Notes: generated by a model not told the origin, from the letters alone. DNA of 64,000 bases from Limnohabitans sp. Jir72 (GCF_003063575.1 NZ_NESC01000005.1:62001-126000); one strand, 5' to 3'; counted from the first letter of the stretch, positions 38,463 through 48,277 are shown. Numbers and translations: made by a program.

Positions 38463-40448
38463 TCAACCCCGTAAAAGTTTTTCCTCGGCCAAGGCCAAGG
38501 TTTGAGATTTGCCCGACAAAACCAGGGTGTCACCGATCTTCAGTTCGGTGTCGTCGGTGACGGCTTCGGTGTGGCCGTTGGCGCGGCGCAGACTGACCAC
38601 GCGCACACCCATGGCGTGAAAAGCCAGGTCTTGCACCGTCTTGCCCAACCAAGGAGAAACGAGGGGCAAGCCCACTGTGGTCAAACGCTCATGATCGATT
38701 TCGTCCAGCGTGTCGTCATCGGCGCCGTGGAAATAACCACGCAAGAGGTTGTAACGGGCATCACGCTGGTCTTGCACCAGACGGATCACGCGGCGCATGG
38801 GCACACCCACCAGCGCCAGCGCGTGGCTGGCCAGCATCAGCGAGCCCTCCAAGGCCTCGGGCACCACTTCGGTGGCACCGGCCAGTTGCAACTTTTCCAG
38901 ATCCAGATCGTCTTGCGTGCGCACGATGACCGGCACCTGCGGTGCGTGACTGTGTGCATGGTCCAGCACCTTCATGGCGGCAGGCACATCCAGATAGGTG
39001 ATCACGACGGCACTGGCGCGGGCCAGACCAGCGGCCATGAGCGACTGCAATCGCCCTGCATCGCCAAACACCACCGAGTCTCCCGCGGCTGCAGCCTGCC
39101 GCACCCGGTCGGGGTCCAGGTCGAGCGCCATGTAAGGGATGTTTTCTTTTTCGAGCATGCGGGCCAGGTTCTGGCCACAACGCCCATAACCGCAGATGAT
39201 GACGTGCTTGCTGGTGTTGATCGACTTGCGGGCGATGGTGGTCATTTGCAGAGACTGCTGCAACCATTCACTGGCCACCAACTTCATCACGATCGTGTTG
39301 CTGTGCAGGATGATGAAGGGCGTGGCCAACATCGACAGCACCATGCTGGCCAACACCGGATTGAGCAAGGTGGGCGGAATCAACTGATGCTGAGAGCCCA
39401 GTGTGAGCAGCACAAAACCAAACTCACCAGCTTGCGCCAAATACAGACCTGTGCGCAGTGCTACCCCTTGCGTGGCCCCGGTCAGCTTGGCCAACGCAGT
39501 CACCAGCACCAGCTTGAAGAGCACCGGTAAAACAGTGAGCACCGCCACCAAGGGCCAACGCTCGATCACGATGTGCCAGTCCAACAACATGCCAATGGTG
39601 ATGAAGAAAAGCCCCAACAAAACATCGTGGAACGGCCGGATGTCCAGCTCCACCTGATGTTTGTATTCGGTCTCGGAGATCAGCATGCCGGCAATGAAAG
39701 CACCCAGCGCCAAGCTCAATCCGGCCAACTCTGTGATCCAGGCCAGTCCCAGCGTGACGAGCAAAAGGTTCAGCACAAACAGCTCTTCGCTTTTGCGCCT
39801 GGCCACCAAGGTAAGCCACCAGCGCATCACGCGTTGGCCACCCGTCATCAGCAAGGCAATCAGGACTGCAGCCTTGGCACCGGCCGCGAGCAAAGCACTG
39901 AACATCTCTTCAGCCGGCGCACCCAGCGCGGGAATCATCACAATGAGCGGCACTACCGCCAAATCTTGGAAGAGCAAAACGCCCACGACCCGCTTGCCGT
40001 GCTCGGACTCCAGCTCCATGCGGTCGGCAATGAGCTTGACCACAATGGCCGTGCTGCTCATGGCCATGGCGCTCGACAGAGCCAAAGCGGTCTGCCACTC
40101 CATCTTCCAAAGGGTCGGCGCCAAAGTCGCCACAAACAAGGACGTCAAGGTCACGATCACCAATGTCGCCACCACTTGCAACAACCCCAAGCCAAAGACA
40201 TGCTTGCGCATGGAGCGCAGTTTGGGCAGATTGAACTCCAGCCCAATGACAAACATCAGGAACACCACGCCGAATTCGGCCAAGTGCTTCACGCCATCGG
40301 AGTTTTGTGCAAACGCCAGTGCATTGGGGCCGATCACCACACCGACAGCCAGATAGCCCAGCATGGGCGGCAGTTTGAGCATGCGGCAGCCGACCACGCC
40401 CAAGACGGCGGCCAGCAAATACAGCAGTGTCAGCTCAAGTGCGCTCAT
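38463..40448 (-). CDS. Kef/YbaL-type cation:proton antiporter (CPA2)
   Basis: A 661-residue antiporter: about 12 N-terminal helices of the Na_H_exchanger fold (to ~385), a TrkA-N/RCK domain with [13 protein letters not shown] (~410) and a TrkA-C domain at the end. It likely exchanges K+ for H+ under NAD(H) or nucleotide control. No KefF/KefG ancillary gene is next to it. Upstream of apt in one operon. Confidence 0.9.
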   Translation of the reverse strand: MSALELTLLYLLAAVLGVVGCRMLKLPPMLGYLAVGVVIGPNALAFAQNSDGVKHLAEFGVVFLMFVIGLEFNLPKLRSMRKHVFGLGLLQVVATLVIVTLTSLFVATLAPTLWKMEWQTALALSSAMAMSSTAIVVKLIADRMELESEHGKRVVGVLLFQDLAVVPLIVMIPALGAPAEEMFSALLAAGAKAAVLIALLMTGGQRVMRWWLTLVARRKSEELFVLNLLLVTLGLAWITELAGLSLALGAFIAGMLISETEYKHQVELDIRPFHDVLLGLFFITIGMLLDWHIVIERWPLVAVLTVLPVLFKLVLVTALAKLTGATQGVALRTGLYLAQAGEFGFVLLTLGSQHQLIPPTLLNPVLASMVLSMLATPFIILHSNTIVMKLVASEWLQQSLQMTTIARKSINTSKHVIICGYGRCGQNLARMLEKENIPYMALDLDPDRVRQAAAAGDSVVFGDAGRLQSLMAAGLARASAVVITYLDVPAAMKVLDHAHSHAPQVPVIVRTQDDLDLEKLQLAGATEVVPEALEGSLMLASHALALVGVPMRRVIRLVQDQRDARYNLLRGYFHGADDDTLDEIDHERLTTVGLPLVSPWLGKTVQDLAFHAMGVRVVSLRRANGHTEAVTDDTELKIGDTLVLSGKSQTLALAEEKLLRG

Positions 40449-40558
40449 GCTTGGATGGTAACAAGCGCGAGGGCGTATTTCATGCGTGGTGACCCCTGCC
40501 CTTGATCGTTCTAGGAAGTGGGGGTATGCGCTGCCATGCCGGCCGATAAAATGGCCTC

Positions 40559-41536
40559 ATGCCCGCTCACAATGCACAAACTCTTCAACTCGCCCGCGAG
40601 ACCCTCGACATCGAAGCTGCCGCGCTGCTGGGCCTCAAAGCCCGGCTCGACGAACGATTTCTCAAAGCTGTGGACATGATGCTGGCTGTGCAAGGCCGCG
40701 TGGTGGTGACCGGCATGGGCAAAAGCGGTCACATCGGCCGCAAGATCGCCGCCACACTGGCCTCCACAGGCACGCCCGCCATGTTTGTGCACCCGGCCGA
40801 GGCCAGCCACGGCGATCTGGGCATGATCAAAACGGTGGACATGGTGCTGGGCATCTCCAACAGTGGCGAGAGCGACGAGCTGGTCGCCATCTTGCCGGTG
40901 CTTAAGCGCCAAGGCGTACCCTTGATCGCCATGACCGGTGGCCTGAGCTCGTCACTGGCACGCCATGCCGACGTGGTGCTGGACACCTCGGTCGAGAAAG
41001 AAGCCTGCCCTCTTAACCTGGCCCCCACCGCCAGCACCACCGCGCAGCTGGCCATGGGCGATGCCCTGGCCGTGGCCTTGCTCGATGCACGCGGCTTCAA
41101 GCCCGAAGACTTTGCCCGCTCGCACCCCGGTGGTTCCTTGGGTCGCAAGCTGCTCACCCATGTGAGCGATGTGATGCGCCAAGGTGACGAAGTACCCCGC
41201 GTGGGCCTCGACACCGGCTTCTCGGACCTGATGCGCGAGATGAGCAGCAAGGGTCTGGGTGCCTCGTCGGTGGTCGATGACGAAGGCCGCGTGCTGGGTG
41301 TATTCACCGACGGCGATTTGCGCCGCCTGATTGAAAAGGGCGCTGACCTGCGAGGCCTGAAGGCCCGCGATGTGATGCACCCCCAGCCCCGCACCATCGC
41401 CGCCGAAGCGCTGGCCGTGGAAGCGGCCGAGATGATGGAACTGCACCGCATCACCAGCATCCTGGTGGTGGACGATGCAGGCCGCCTGTGCGGCGCCATC
41501 AACACCAACGACCTGATGCGTGCAAAGGTGATCTGA
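40559..41536 (+). CDS. kdsD: arabinose-5-phosphate isomerase
   Basis: A 325-residue KpsF/GutQ-family enzyme: SIS domain (~40-170; G-M-G-K-S-G-H-I-G-R-K) followed by two CBS domains (~200-320). It makes D-arabinose 5-phosphate from ribulose 5-phosphate, the first step to KDO for LPS. A GATAAAAT box ends about 9 bp before the ATG, implying a very short leader. kdsC follows after 1 base. Confidence 0.95.
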   Translation: MPAHNAQTLQLARETLDIEAAALLGLKARLDERFLKAVDMMLAVQGRVVVTGMGKSGHIGRKIAATLASTGTPAMFVHPAEASHGDLGMIKTVDMVLGISNSGESDELVAILPVLKRQGVPLIAMTGGLSSSLARHADVVLDTSVEKEACPLNLAPTASTTAQLAMGDALAVALLDARGFKPEDFARSHPGGSLGRKLLTHVSDVMRQGDEVPRVGLDTGFSDLMREMSSKGLGASSVVDDEGRVLGVFTDGDLRRLIEKGADLRGLKARDVMHPQPRTIAAEALAVEAAEMMELHRITSILVVDDAGRLCGAINTNDLMRAKVI

Positions 41537-41537
41537 C

Positions 41538-42116
41538 ATGCAGGCCTTGATCCCCGCCCTGAACTACGCACCCGAATTGCTGCTGCAGGCGCAGGGCATC
41601 CGTGTGGTTTTCTTCGACGTCGATGGCGTGCTGACCGACGGCGGTCTTTACTTTTCTGAATCGGGCGAAACGCTCAAACGCTTCAGCACTCTGGATGGCC
41701 AAGGCCTCAAGCTCTTGCAGCAAGCGGGCATCACGCCAGTGGTCATCACTGGTCGCGACTCGGCTCCTCTGCGCCTGCGCCTCAAAGCACTGGGCATCAC
41801 CCATGCGCGCTTTGGCACCGAAGACAAACGCCCTGCTGCTGAAGATTTCTTGAAAGAGTTGGGTCTGAGCTGGTCACAAGCCGCCGCCATGGGCGACGAC
41901 TGGCCTGACCTGCCGGTGATGCAACGGGTGGCTTTCGCATGCGCGCCAGCCAATGGTCATGCGCAGGCCTTGGCCATCGCGCATCACGTCACGGCCGAGC
42001 GGGGCGGAGAAGGGGCCGCCCGCGCCTTCTGCGATCTGCTGCTGGTCGCCAGCGGTCATTACGCACGCTTGCTGGCCCATGTGGGCTTGGATGCGCACAA
42101 AGGTGCATCGGCATGA
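41538..42116 (+). CDS. kdsC: KDO-8-phosphate phosphatase
   Basis: A 192-residue HAD phosphatase. Catalytic D-V-D-G (Asp27, Asp29) near the N-terminus and G-D-D-W-P-D-L-P-V motif near 120. It removes phosphate from KDO 8-phosphate. It overlaps lptC by four bases (ATGA), forming kdsD-kdsC-lptC. Confidence 0.95.
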   Translation: MQALIPALNYAPELLLQAQGIRVVFFDVDGVLTDGGLYFSESGETLKRFSTLDGQGLKLLQQAGITPVVITGRDSAPLRLRLKALGITHARFGTEDKRPAAEDFLKELGLSWSQAAAMGDDWPDLPVMQRVAFACAPANGHAQALAIAHHVTAERGGEGAARAFCDLLLVASGHYARLLAHVGLDAHKGASA

Positions 42117-42715
42117 AAGTCATCAGCCTTTTTCGCCGATTCTTGGACCGGCTGTCGCTTTACCTGCCTTTAATACTGATGGGCTTTCTGGCACTGGCCA
42201 GCTGGTGGCTGGTGCGCAGCATGCCCGTCATGGTCCGTATCGACGAGAACAAGCCTTTGCGTAAAGATCCGGACTACCGGCTGGAAAATTTCTCGGTCAA
42301 GTCCTTTGACACCACGGGCCGAATGACACGCGAAGTGCTGGGTGACAAAGGCCGTCACTTTCCAGATGTGGACGACATGCACATCGACAATGTACGCGTT
42401 TATTCCGAAAGCGATACCGGTGTCAAGATATACGCCCAAGCACAAACCGGCATCGCCACAGGTGATGGTGAACGCGTGACCCTCATTGGCAATGCGCAGG
42501 CCATTCGCCCTGCCGATGCCCAATCGCCCCGCACTGAATTACGGGGCGAGCGGCTGGTGGCACTGGCCAAAGAAAATCGCCTGCTGTCTTCTGACCCGGT
42601 GGAAATCACCCGCGACAAGGACGTGTTCACCGCGCTCACCCTGAATTTCAACAGCAAGAGCGGCATTTACCTGCTGGAAGGCCGCGTCCGCGGCATGCTG
42701 GCGGCCAAACCTTGA
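42113..42715 (+). CDS. lptC: LPS export ABC transporter periplasmic protein LptC
   Basis: A 200-residue protein with one N-terminal membrane anchor (~10-35) and a beta-jellyroll periplasmic domain; Y-R-L-E-N-F and the ending G-I-Y-L-L-E-G-R-V-R-G are typical. It passes LPS from LptB2FG to LptA. In many relatives lptA and lptB come next; here an SDR gene follows instead. Confidence 0.92.
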   Translation: MKVISLFRRFLDRLSLYLPLILMGFLALASWWLVRSMPVMVRIDENKPLRKDPDYRLENFSVKSFDTTGRMTREVLGDKGRHFPDVDDMHIDNVRVYSESDTGVKIYAQAQTGIATGDGERVTLIGNAQAIRPADAQSPRTELRGERLVALAKENRLLSSDPVEITRDKDVFTALTLNFNSKSGIYLLEGRVRGMLAAKP

Positions 42716-42723
42716 AAGCACAC

Positions 42724-43509
42724 ATGAGACTGGTATTCATCACAGGTGGCTCCAGTGGCATTGGCCAAGCCATGGCCACCGTTTATTTGCAACAAGGCTG
42801 GCGCGTGGCGCTGGTGGCCAGGCGGCTGGATGCCCTGACGGCATGGACCGCAGACATGTCTGTGCAACTCGCTCTGGGCCCGGATCGTCTTCAGGTCTAT
42901 GGTGCAGACGTGCAAGACGTGGACAGCATCATCGCGGCTGCCGATCAATGCATCGCTCAAATGGGCCTGCCCGATGTGGTGATTGCCAATGCCGGCATCA
43001 GCCAAGGCGTAGACACAGCCGAGCGCGAAGACTTGGCGGTGATGCGCCAGGTGATGGACACCAATGTGCTGGGCATGGCCGCCACATTTCATCCTTTCAT
43101 TCGCGGGATGCAAGCACGCGGATCGGGCTCGCTGGTGGGCATTGCCAGCGTTGCGGGCATTCGCGGTTTGCCTGGTCATGCGGCTTACTGCGCGAGCAAA
43201 GCCGCCGTGATCAGTTATTGCGAGAGTTTGCGTGGCGAATTGCGCGCATCCGGCGTTTGCGTCACCACCATCGCGCCCGGCTATGTGGCCACGCCCCTGA
43301 CCGAGCGCAACCGCTACCCCATGCCTTTTTTAATGAGTGCCGAAGCCTTTGCCAAGCAGGCGGTGCGCTGCATTGCACGCGGCACGAGCTACCAGGTCAT
43401 CCCACGGCCCATGGCTGTGGTGGCCAAACTGTTGCGCATCTTGCCCAATGCGGTGTTTGATCGCGTGCTCAAGGGCCAGCCCCGAAAACACAGGCACTCA
43501 GACAACTGA
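42724..43509 (+). CDS. short-chain dehydrogenase/reductase
   Basis: A 261-residue SDR: T-G-G-S-S-G-I-G at the NAD(P) site, N-A-G-I-S, and Y-C-A-S-K catalytic motif. Start ATG 42724 lies nine bases after lptC, suggesting co-transcription. Substrate unknown. It recalls SDRs of the YqjQ/DltE group. A dyad terminator lies 43 bp after the stop. Confidence 0.85.
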   Translation: MRLVFITGGSSGIGQAMATVYLQQGWRVALVARRLDALTAWTADMSVQLALGPDRLQVYGADVQDVDSIIAAADQCIAQMGLPDVVIANAGISQGVDTAEREDLAVMRQVMDTNVLGMAATFHPFIRGMQARGSGSLVGIASVAGIRGLPGHAAYCASKAAVISYCESLRGELRASGVCVTTIAPGYVATPLTERNRYPMPFLMSAEAFAKQAVRCIARGTSYQVIPRPMAVVAKLLRILPNAVFDRVLKGQPRKHRHSDN

Positions 43510-43551
43510 GACTGGCCCGAGCGTCTGTGCATGCATCGGGCCCAGAAACAA

Positions 43552-43576
43552 CAAAGCCCTGCAGTGCAGGGCCTTG
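43552..43576. terminator. bidirectional hairpin between the SDR and RRM genes
   Basis: CAAAGCCCTGCA-G-TGCAGGGCCTTG is an almost perfect dyad. On the minus strand it is followed by TTGTTGTTT; on the plus strand by a weaker run. It probably terminates both convergent genes. Confidence 0.6.
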
Positions 43577-43619
43577 TCAAAATTCAAGGACTGGGTATTG
43601 ACCCAGCCGCAGGCGTGAA

Positions 43620-44183
43620 TCAGTAACCGCCGCCGTAGCCGCCACCGCCTTCGCGACGCCCGCCACCATTGCCACCGCCGTTACCGCCACGTGGGCCAGC
43701 ACCGTAGGGGCTGCGGAAACCGCCGCCGCCGCCTTCACGGCCACCGCCACCGCCGTAACCACCGCCGCCTTCACGACCGCCACCGTAGCCGCCACCGCCT
43801 TCACGGCCGCCGCCATAACCACCGCCGCCGCCGCCTTCGCGACCGCCACCGTAGCCACCGCCGCCTTCACGGCGACCGCCGCCAAAGCCGCCGCCACCAC
43901 CAAAACCACCGCCGCCGGTGCGGGGAGGACGTGCTTCCATCGGACGGGCTTCGTTGACCACCACATTGCGGCCGCCCAGAGGCTGGCCGTTCATGCCGTT
44001 GACCGCAGCTTGCGCTTCGTCATCGCTGCCCATTTCCACAAAGCCGAAGCCTTTGGAGCGGCCCGTGTCACGTTCCATCATGACTTTGGCGCTGGTGACA
44101 ACACCGAATTCACCGAAAGCTTGTTCCAAATCGCCGTCACGAACCGAGTAAGGCAGGTTGCCGACGTAAAGTTTGTTGCCCAT
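43620..44183 (-). CDS. glycine-rich RRM RNA-binding protein
   Basis: A 187-residue protein: one RRM (1-85) with RNP2 K-L-Y-V-G-N-L-P (4-11) and RNP1 K-G-F-G-F-V-E-M (44-51), then a ~95-residue low-complexity tail of G-G-G-Y-G-G-G and R-E-G-G-G-G units. Such proteins are cold-inducible RNA chaperone-like factors, and RGG/YGG tails favour RNA binding and condensation. The repeated tail makes the DNA (43620-43915) internally repetitive and prone to length change. Confidence 0.9.
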   Translation of the reverse strand: MGNKLYVGNLPYSVRDGDLEQAFGEFGVVTSAKVMMERDTGRSKGFGFVEMGSDDEAQAAVNGMNGQPLGGRNVVVNEARPMEARPPRTGGGGFGGGGGFGGGRREGGGGYGGGREGGGGGGYGGGREGGGGYGGGREGGGGYGGGGGREGGGGGFRSPYGAGPRGGNGGGNGGGRREGGGGYGGGY

Positions 44184-44295
44184 GAAAGGGACTCCTCAAA
44201 ACACAGAGATAAAAGCGATGTAGCTCTGAAAGCGCATTCAACAAACCTTGAAACTTCGGAAGGAAAGCGAAACGGATCTGGTCACCGCAAACAAT

Positions 44296-44321
44296 GCGTT
44301 GCTGTTTTTCTACAGCAACGC
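44296..44321 (-). promoter_or_regulatory. 10-bp hairpin at the 5' end of the RRM gene leader
   Basis: GCGTTGCTGT and ACAGCAACGC pair perfectly around six bases. A CATAAT box on the minus strand at 44328-44333 would start transcription almost at the hairpin, giving a ~138-base leader before the RRM start. A long structured leader is typical of cold-shock mRNAs; promoter and function are inferred. Confidence 0.4.
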
Positions 44322-44412
44322 TCGTCCATTATGCGTCATAAAACAAAAAAAGATGCAAGGGGTATCCCCGCAAAACGCGCCATGGTTGGCTTTCCAACAC
44401 AAGGCGTCAGAT

Positions 44413-45615
44413 TTACCAGCTCACTTCGCGATCGGGTGTGGCACTGATTTTGTGCACCGTCAGGTCAGCGCCTTCGTACTCTTCTTCAGGGCTGAGTTTC
44501 AGACCCAAGCTGACTTTCAGCAGGCCATAAACCACAGTGCCGCAGAACAACGCCCAGACAACCCCCATTACCGTACCGATCAATTGGGCTGTGAAATTCA
44601 CGCCACCCAGACCGCCCAGGCTCTGCAAGCCAAATATGCCCGCAGCAATGCCACCCCAGGCACCACACAGGCCGTGCAGCGGCCAGACGCCCAGAACGTC
44701 GTCGATCTTCCATTTGTTTTGGGTCAGTGTGAACATGACCACAAACAAGGCGCCGGCCACAGCGCCCACAGCCAAGGCACCAAATGGGTGCATCAAGTCA
44801 GAACCAGCGCACACTGCAACCAAGCCTGCCAAAGGGCCGTTGTGCACAAAGCCGGGGTCGTTTTTTCCCAACAACAAGGCGGTCAGGGTGCCACCCACCA
44901 TGGCCATCAAGGAGTTGACAGCCACCAGGCCTGAGATTTTGTCCAAGGTCTGTGCGCTCATCACGTTGAAGCCGAACCAGCCCACGATCAAAATCCAAGC
45001 GCCCAAGGCCAAGAAAGGGATGCTCGATGGCGGGTGTGCCGAGACCTGGCCATCTTTGCGGTAGCGGTTGTAGCGCGCGCCAAGCAAAAGGACGGCAGGC
45101 AATGCGATCCAACCGCCCATGGCATGAACGACCACCGACCCGGCGAAGTCATGGAACTCGTCACCGGTGAAGGCTTTGATCCAGGCTTGCACACCGAAAT
45201 GCTGGTTCCAGGCGATGCCCTCGAAAAAGGGATAGACAAAGCCGACGATCACGGCCGTGGCAATCAACTGCGGCCAGAACTTGGCACGCTCGGCAATGCC
45301 ACCGGAAATGATGGCGGGAATGGCCGCAGCAAAGGTCAGCAGGAAAAAGAACTTGACCAGCTCGTAACCATTCTTGGCCGCGAGCACTTCAGCGCCCACA
45401 AAGAAACTGGTGCCATACGCCACGCCGTAGCCGACCACAAAATAAACCACGGTAGAGACCGAAAAATCCACCAAGATCTTCACCAGCGCATTGACCTGGT
45501 TCTTTTTGCGAACTGTGCCCAGCTCCAGAAAGGCAAAACCGGCATGCATGGCCAAGACCATGATGCCGCCGAGCAAAATAAAGAGCGCATCTGCGCCCTG
45601 TTTCAGTGCATCCAT
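44413..45615 (-). CDS. amt: ammonium transporter
   Basis: A 400-residue Amt/Mep channel (start M-D-A-L-K-Q-G-A-D-A-L at 45615), about 11 helices, with D-F-A-G-S-V-V-V-H near the pore. It conducts ammonium/ammonia across the inner membrane. No glnK gene is adjacent, unlike the usual glnK-amtB pair. Upstream dyads with TGCACC/GGTGCA half-sites suggest nitrogen control. Confidence 0.94.
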   Translation of the reverse strand: MDALKQGADALFILLGGIMVLAMHAGFAFLELGTVRKKNQVNALVKILVDFSVSTVVYFVVGYGVAYGTSFFVGAEVLAAKNGYELVKFFFLLTFAAAIPAIISGGIAERAKFWPQLIATAVIVGFVYPFFEGIAWNQHFGVQAWIKAFTGDEFHDFAGSVVVHAMGGWIALPAVLLLGARYNRYRKDGQVSAHPPSSIPFLALGAWILIVGWFGFNVMSAQTLDKISGLVAVNSLMAMVGGTLTALLLGKNDPGFVHNGPLAGLVAVCAGSDLMHPFGALAVGAVAGALFVVMFTLTQNKWKIDDVLGVWPLHGLCGAWGGIAAGIFGLQSLGGLGGVNFTAQLIGTVMGVVWALFCGTVVYGLLKVSLGLKLSPEEEYEGADLTVHKISATPDREVSW

Positions 45616-45646
45616 CACTGTCCTCTTTGATTTTTGATTTAAATTG

Positions 45647-45680
45647 GTGCAAAAAAAAGCTATTTTTAGCATTTTGCACC
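45647..45680. promoter_or_regulatory. inverted repeat GGTGCAAAA / TTTTGCACC upstream of amt
   Basis: Nine-base perfect arms at 45647-45655 and 45672-45680, with inner GCTA/TAGC pairing. GGTGCA/TGCACC resembles the half-sites of NtrC operators (TGCAC-type dyads). No convincing sigma54 -24/-12 box was found by eye, so nitrogen control is only a suggestion; a hairpin in the leader is the alternative. Confidence 0.35.
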
Positions 45681-45838
45681 ATTGCAAAGCATGAATCATG
45701 CCCAACTTGATGCCAACACCCACCGCGCGGCCTTATTCGGTGCACCCTGCCGCCGGAAGCACCAAGATTGCACGTCTGCGTCTCGTAAGATCAGGTTTTA
45801 CTTTTGCGCGCGGACATGGGCTGCGTCAACACACACTC

Positions 45839-46402
45839 ATGGAAGCTTTCCTCGTCTCTACCGGCATCGTGGCTTTGGCCGAAATGGGTGACAAAACGCA
45901 ATTGCTGTCGCTGGTGCTGGCCGCGCGTTTTCGCAAGCCCTGGCCCATCGTGCTGGGCATTCTGGTGGCCACGCTGGCCAACCATGGCCTGGCCGGTGCC
46001 GTGGGCAGCTGGGTCACCACCGTGCTGGGCCCCGATGTGCTGCGCTGGGTGCTGGGCGGCTCGTTCATCGTCATGGCGGTGTGGATGCTGATCCCCGACA
46101 AGTTGGACGACGAAAAGGGCGGCGACGCGCCGCGCATGGGCGTGTTTTTGACCACCGTGGTGGCCTTCTTTCTGGCCGAGATGGGCGACAAAACCCAGAT
46201 CGCCACCGTGATGCTGGCCGCGCAGTACCAAGCGTGGTTCACCGTGGTGGCCGGCACCACGCTGGGCATGATGCTGGCCAACGCGCCAGTGGTTTGGCTG
46301 GGCGATGCCATCACGAAGCGTGTGCCGCTGCGCATGGTCCATATTGTGTCGGCGGTCATTTTTGCCGTGCTGGGGGCTGCAGCACTGCTGGGCTGGGGCT
46401 GA
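45839..46402 (+). CDS. GDT1/TMEM165-family cation exporter (UPF0016)
   Basis: A 187-residue membrane protein with two copies of the E-M-G-D-K-T-Q motif (A-L-A-E-M-G-D-K-T-Q and F-L-A-E-M-G-D-K-T-Q), about six helices. The family moves Mn2+ or Ca2+ against H+; bacterial members such as MneA export manganese. ATG 45839 chosen at M-E-A-F-L-V-S; the open frame upstream is not family-like. I searched the leader for a yybP-ykoY motif and did not see one. Confidence 0.88.
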   Translation: MEAFLVSTGIVALAEMGDKTQLLSLVLAARFRKPWPIVLGILVATLANHGLAGAVGSWVTTVLGPDVLRWVLGGSFIVMAVWMLIPDKLDDEKGGDAPRMGVFLTTVVAFFLAEMGDKTQIATVMLAAQYQAWFTVVAGTTLGMMLANAPVVWLGDAITKRVPLRMVHIVSAVIFAVLGAAALLGWG

Positions 46403-46414
46403 TTTATACTTGGA

Positions 46415-46486
46415 TTGCGCCGATTTGCTCCAGCTTGCGGGCGCAGGAATCCAGACGATTCCAAAATGCAGCTAAAGAGGTAGAGC
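46415..46486 (+). ncRNA. SAM-II riboswitch upstream of metX
   Basis: P1 is TGCGCC (46416-46421) with GGCGCA (46440-46445), and its loop begins with the conserved GATTT. The pseudoknot forms between AGC-T-TGC (46432-46438) and GCAGCT (46468-46473), and the 3' core AATGCAGCTAAAGAGG matches the SAM-II signature. An extra hairpin GGAATC...GATTCC (46446-46462) sits between the halves. The following terminator implies that S-adenosylmethionine shuts off metX-metW. Confidence 0.82.
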
Positions 46487-46488
46487 CC

Positions 46489-46525
46489 AACCCGGTATCG
46501 CTTCTTCAGCGTTATCGGGTTTTTT
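46489..46525 (+). terminator. attenuator-type intrinsic terminator before metX
   Basis: AACCCG...CGCT and AGCG...CGGGTT form a stem with a small internal mismatch, followed by six T residues, only 10 bases before the metX ATG. It is the likely expression platform of the SAM-II riboswitch. Confidence 0.8.
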
Positions 46526-46535
46526 CATTTTCGCC

Positions 46536-47696
46536 ATGCGCTTGATTGCCACACCACAGTCGATGACTTTTGAAGCCGCTTTGCATTTGCAAAGCGGTGC
46601 GTCCATCCGTGGCTATTCGCTCAGCTACGAAACATACGGCACGCTCAACACCGACAAGTCCAATGCGGTGCTGATCTGCCACGCGCTGAACGCCTCGCAC
46701 CATGTGGCAGGGGTCTATGCCGACCAGCCGAACAACGTGGGCTGGTGGGACAACATGATTGGCCCGGGCAAGTCGCTGGACACCGACAAATTCTTCGTGA
46801 TTGGCGTGAACAACCTGGGCTCCTGCTTTGGCTCCACCGGTCCCATGCACGTCAACCCCGACACGGGCCGTGTGTACGGCGCCGACTTCCCGGTGGTCAC
46901 GGTGGAAGACTGGGTCAACGCTCAGGCCCGCTTGCTCGACGCCTTGGGCATTGAACAACTGGCTGCCGTGATGGGCGGCAGCTTGGGCGGCATGCAGGCC
47001 TTGAGCTGGACGCTGCAGTACCCCGAGCGCATGAAACACGCGGTGGTGGTGGCCAGCGCCCCCAACCTGAACGCCGAGAACATCGCCTTCAACGAGGTGG
47101 CGCGCCGCGCCATCGTGACCGACCCGGACTTTCACAACGGCCACTTTTACGAGCACGGCGTGGTGCCCAAGCGCGGCCTGCGCATCGCCCGCATGATCGG
47201 CCACATCACTTACCTGAGCGACGATGTGATGAACGAGAAGTTCGGACGCGAGCTGCGCAATGCCGTGAACAGCGCCACCGGCTACAAATACTCCACACAA
47301 GACGTGGAGTTCCAGATCGAAAGCTACCTGCGCTACCAAGGCGACAAATTCAGCGAGTACTTCGACGCCAACACCTATTTGCTGATCACTCGGGCGCTCG
47401 ACTACTTCGACCCGGCGCGCGCCTTTGGCGGTGACCTGTCGCAAGCCCTGGAGCGCGCCATCTGCAAATTCTTGCTGGTGAGCTTCACCACCGATTGGCG
47501 CTTCTCGCCCGCGCGCAGCCGCGAAATGGTCAAAGGCCTGATCGACAACCGCCGCGACGTGAGCTACGCCGAGATCGACGCACCGCACGGCCACGACGCC
47601 TTCTTGCTCGACGATGCAAGGTACATGAACCTCGTGCGCGCCTACTTTGAACAAATCGCCCAAACCCTGACGCCCAACAGCGGAGGTGCCGCATGA
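46536..47696 (+). CDS. metX: homoserine O-acyltransferase (MetX, probably succinyl)
   Basis: A 386-residue alpha/beta hydrolase-fold enzyme: nucleophile G-G-S-L-G-G-M-Q (Ser149), oxyanion region [12 protein letters not shown], and H-G-H-D-A-F-L near the end. It acylates homoserine in methionine synthesis; beta-proteobacterial MetX paired with MetW mostly uses succinyl-CoA. The ATG lies 10 bases past the terminator with no visible SD. It overlaps metW by 4 bases. Confidence 0.95.
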   Translation: MRLIATPQSMTFEAALHLQSGASIRGYSLSYETYGTLNTDKSNAVLICHALNASHHVAGVYADQPNNVGWWDNMIGPGKSLDTDKFFVIGVNNLGSCFGSTGPMHVNPDTGRVYGADFPVVTVEDWVNAQARLLDALGIEQLAAVMGGSLGGMQALSWTLQYPERMKHAVVVASAPNLNAENIAFNEVARRAIVTDPDFHNGHFYEHGVVPKRGLRIARMIGHITYLSDDVMNEKFGRELRNAVNSATGYKYSTQDVEFQIESYLRYQGDKFSEYFDANTYLLITRALDYFDPARAFGGDLSQALERAICKFLLVSFTTDWRFSPARSREMVKGLIDNRRDVSYAEIDAPHGHDAFLLDDARYMNLVRAYFEQIAQTLTPNSGGAA

Positions 47697-48277
47697 GCGA
47701 CCCCTTGATCATGCAAGCCATTGCACGCCTGGTGCCGCACGGCGCACGCGTGCTGGACTTGGGCTGTGGCGACGGCACCCTGTTGGCCCATTTGCAAGAG
47801 CACAACGGTTGCACCGGCTACGGTGTGGAGCTGGACGACGCCAACGTGCTGGCTTGCGCCAAACGCGGCGTGAACGTACTTCAACTCAACCTGGACCAAG
47901 GCCTGAAGGTCTTTGCCGACCAGTCGTTTGACGTGGTGCTGCAGATCGACACGCTGCAACACCTGCGCAACGCCGAGGTGATGCTGCGCGAGACCGCCCG
48001 AGTGGGCAAGATCGGCATCGTGGCCTTCCCCAACTTCGGGCACTGGTTCAACCGCCTGAGCGTGTTGCGCGGGCGCATGCCGGTCACCAAGCGCTTGCCT
48101 TACCAGTGGTACGACACGCCCAACATCCGCGTAGGCACTTATGCCGACTTTGCCGACCTGGCCCGCAAGAACCAGCTGCAAGTGCTCGATTCATTCGGCC
48201 TGCAACATGGCCAGGAAGTGCGCGTCTTGCCCAACCTGATGGCGGGCACGGCGGTCTTCAAATTGCAGCGCAGCTGA
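47693..48277 (+). CDS. metW: methionine biosynthesis protein MetW
   Basis: A 194-residue class I methyltransferase-fold protein ([10 protein letters not shown]). MetW is needed with MetX for homoserine acylation in many proteobacteria, perhaps as an activating partner. ATGA overlap with metX couples the two under the SAM-II switch. Confidence 0.94.
   Translation: MSDPLIMQAIARLVPHGARVLDLGCGDGTLLAHLQEHNGCTGYGVELDDANVLACAKRGVNVLQLNLDQGLKVFADQSFDVVLQIDTLQHLRNAEVMLRETARVGKIGIVAFPNFGHWFNRLSVLRGRMPVTKRLPYQWYDTPNIRVGTYADFADLARKNQLQVLDSFGLQHGQEVRVLPNLMAGTAVFKLQRS

Noticed and set aside
43640-43915. Short tandem repeats resembling a CRISPR-like or satellite array
   Set aside because: They are codons of the Gly-rich tail of the RRM protein (YGGG/REGG units), in frame, with no constant spacer pattern.
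45681-45838. Possible yybP-ykoY manganese riboswitch before the GDT1-type gene
   Set aside because: Sought because of the gene's likely manganese role. The conserved loop sequences were not found by eye.
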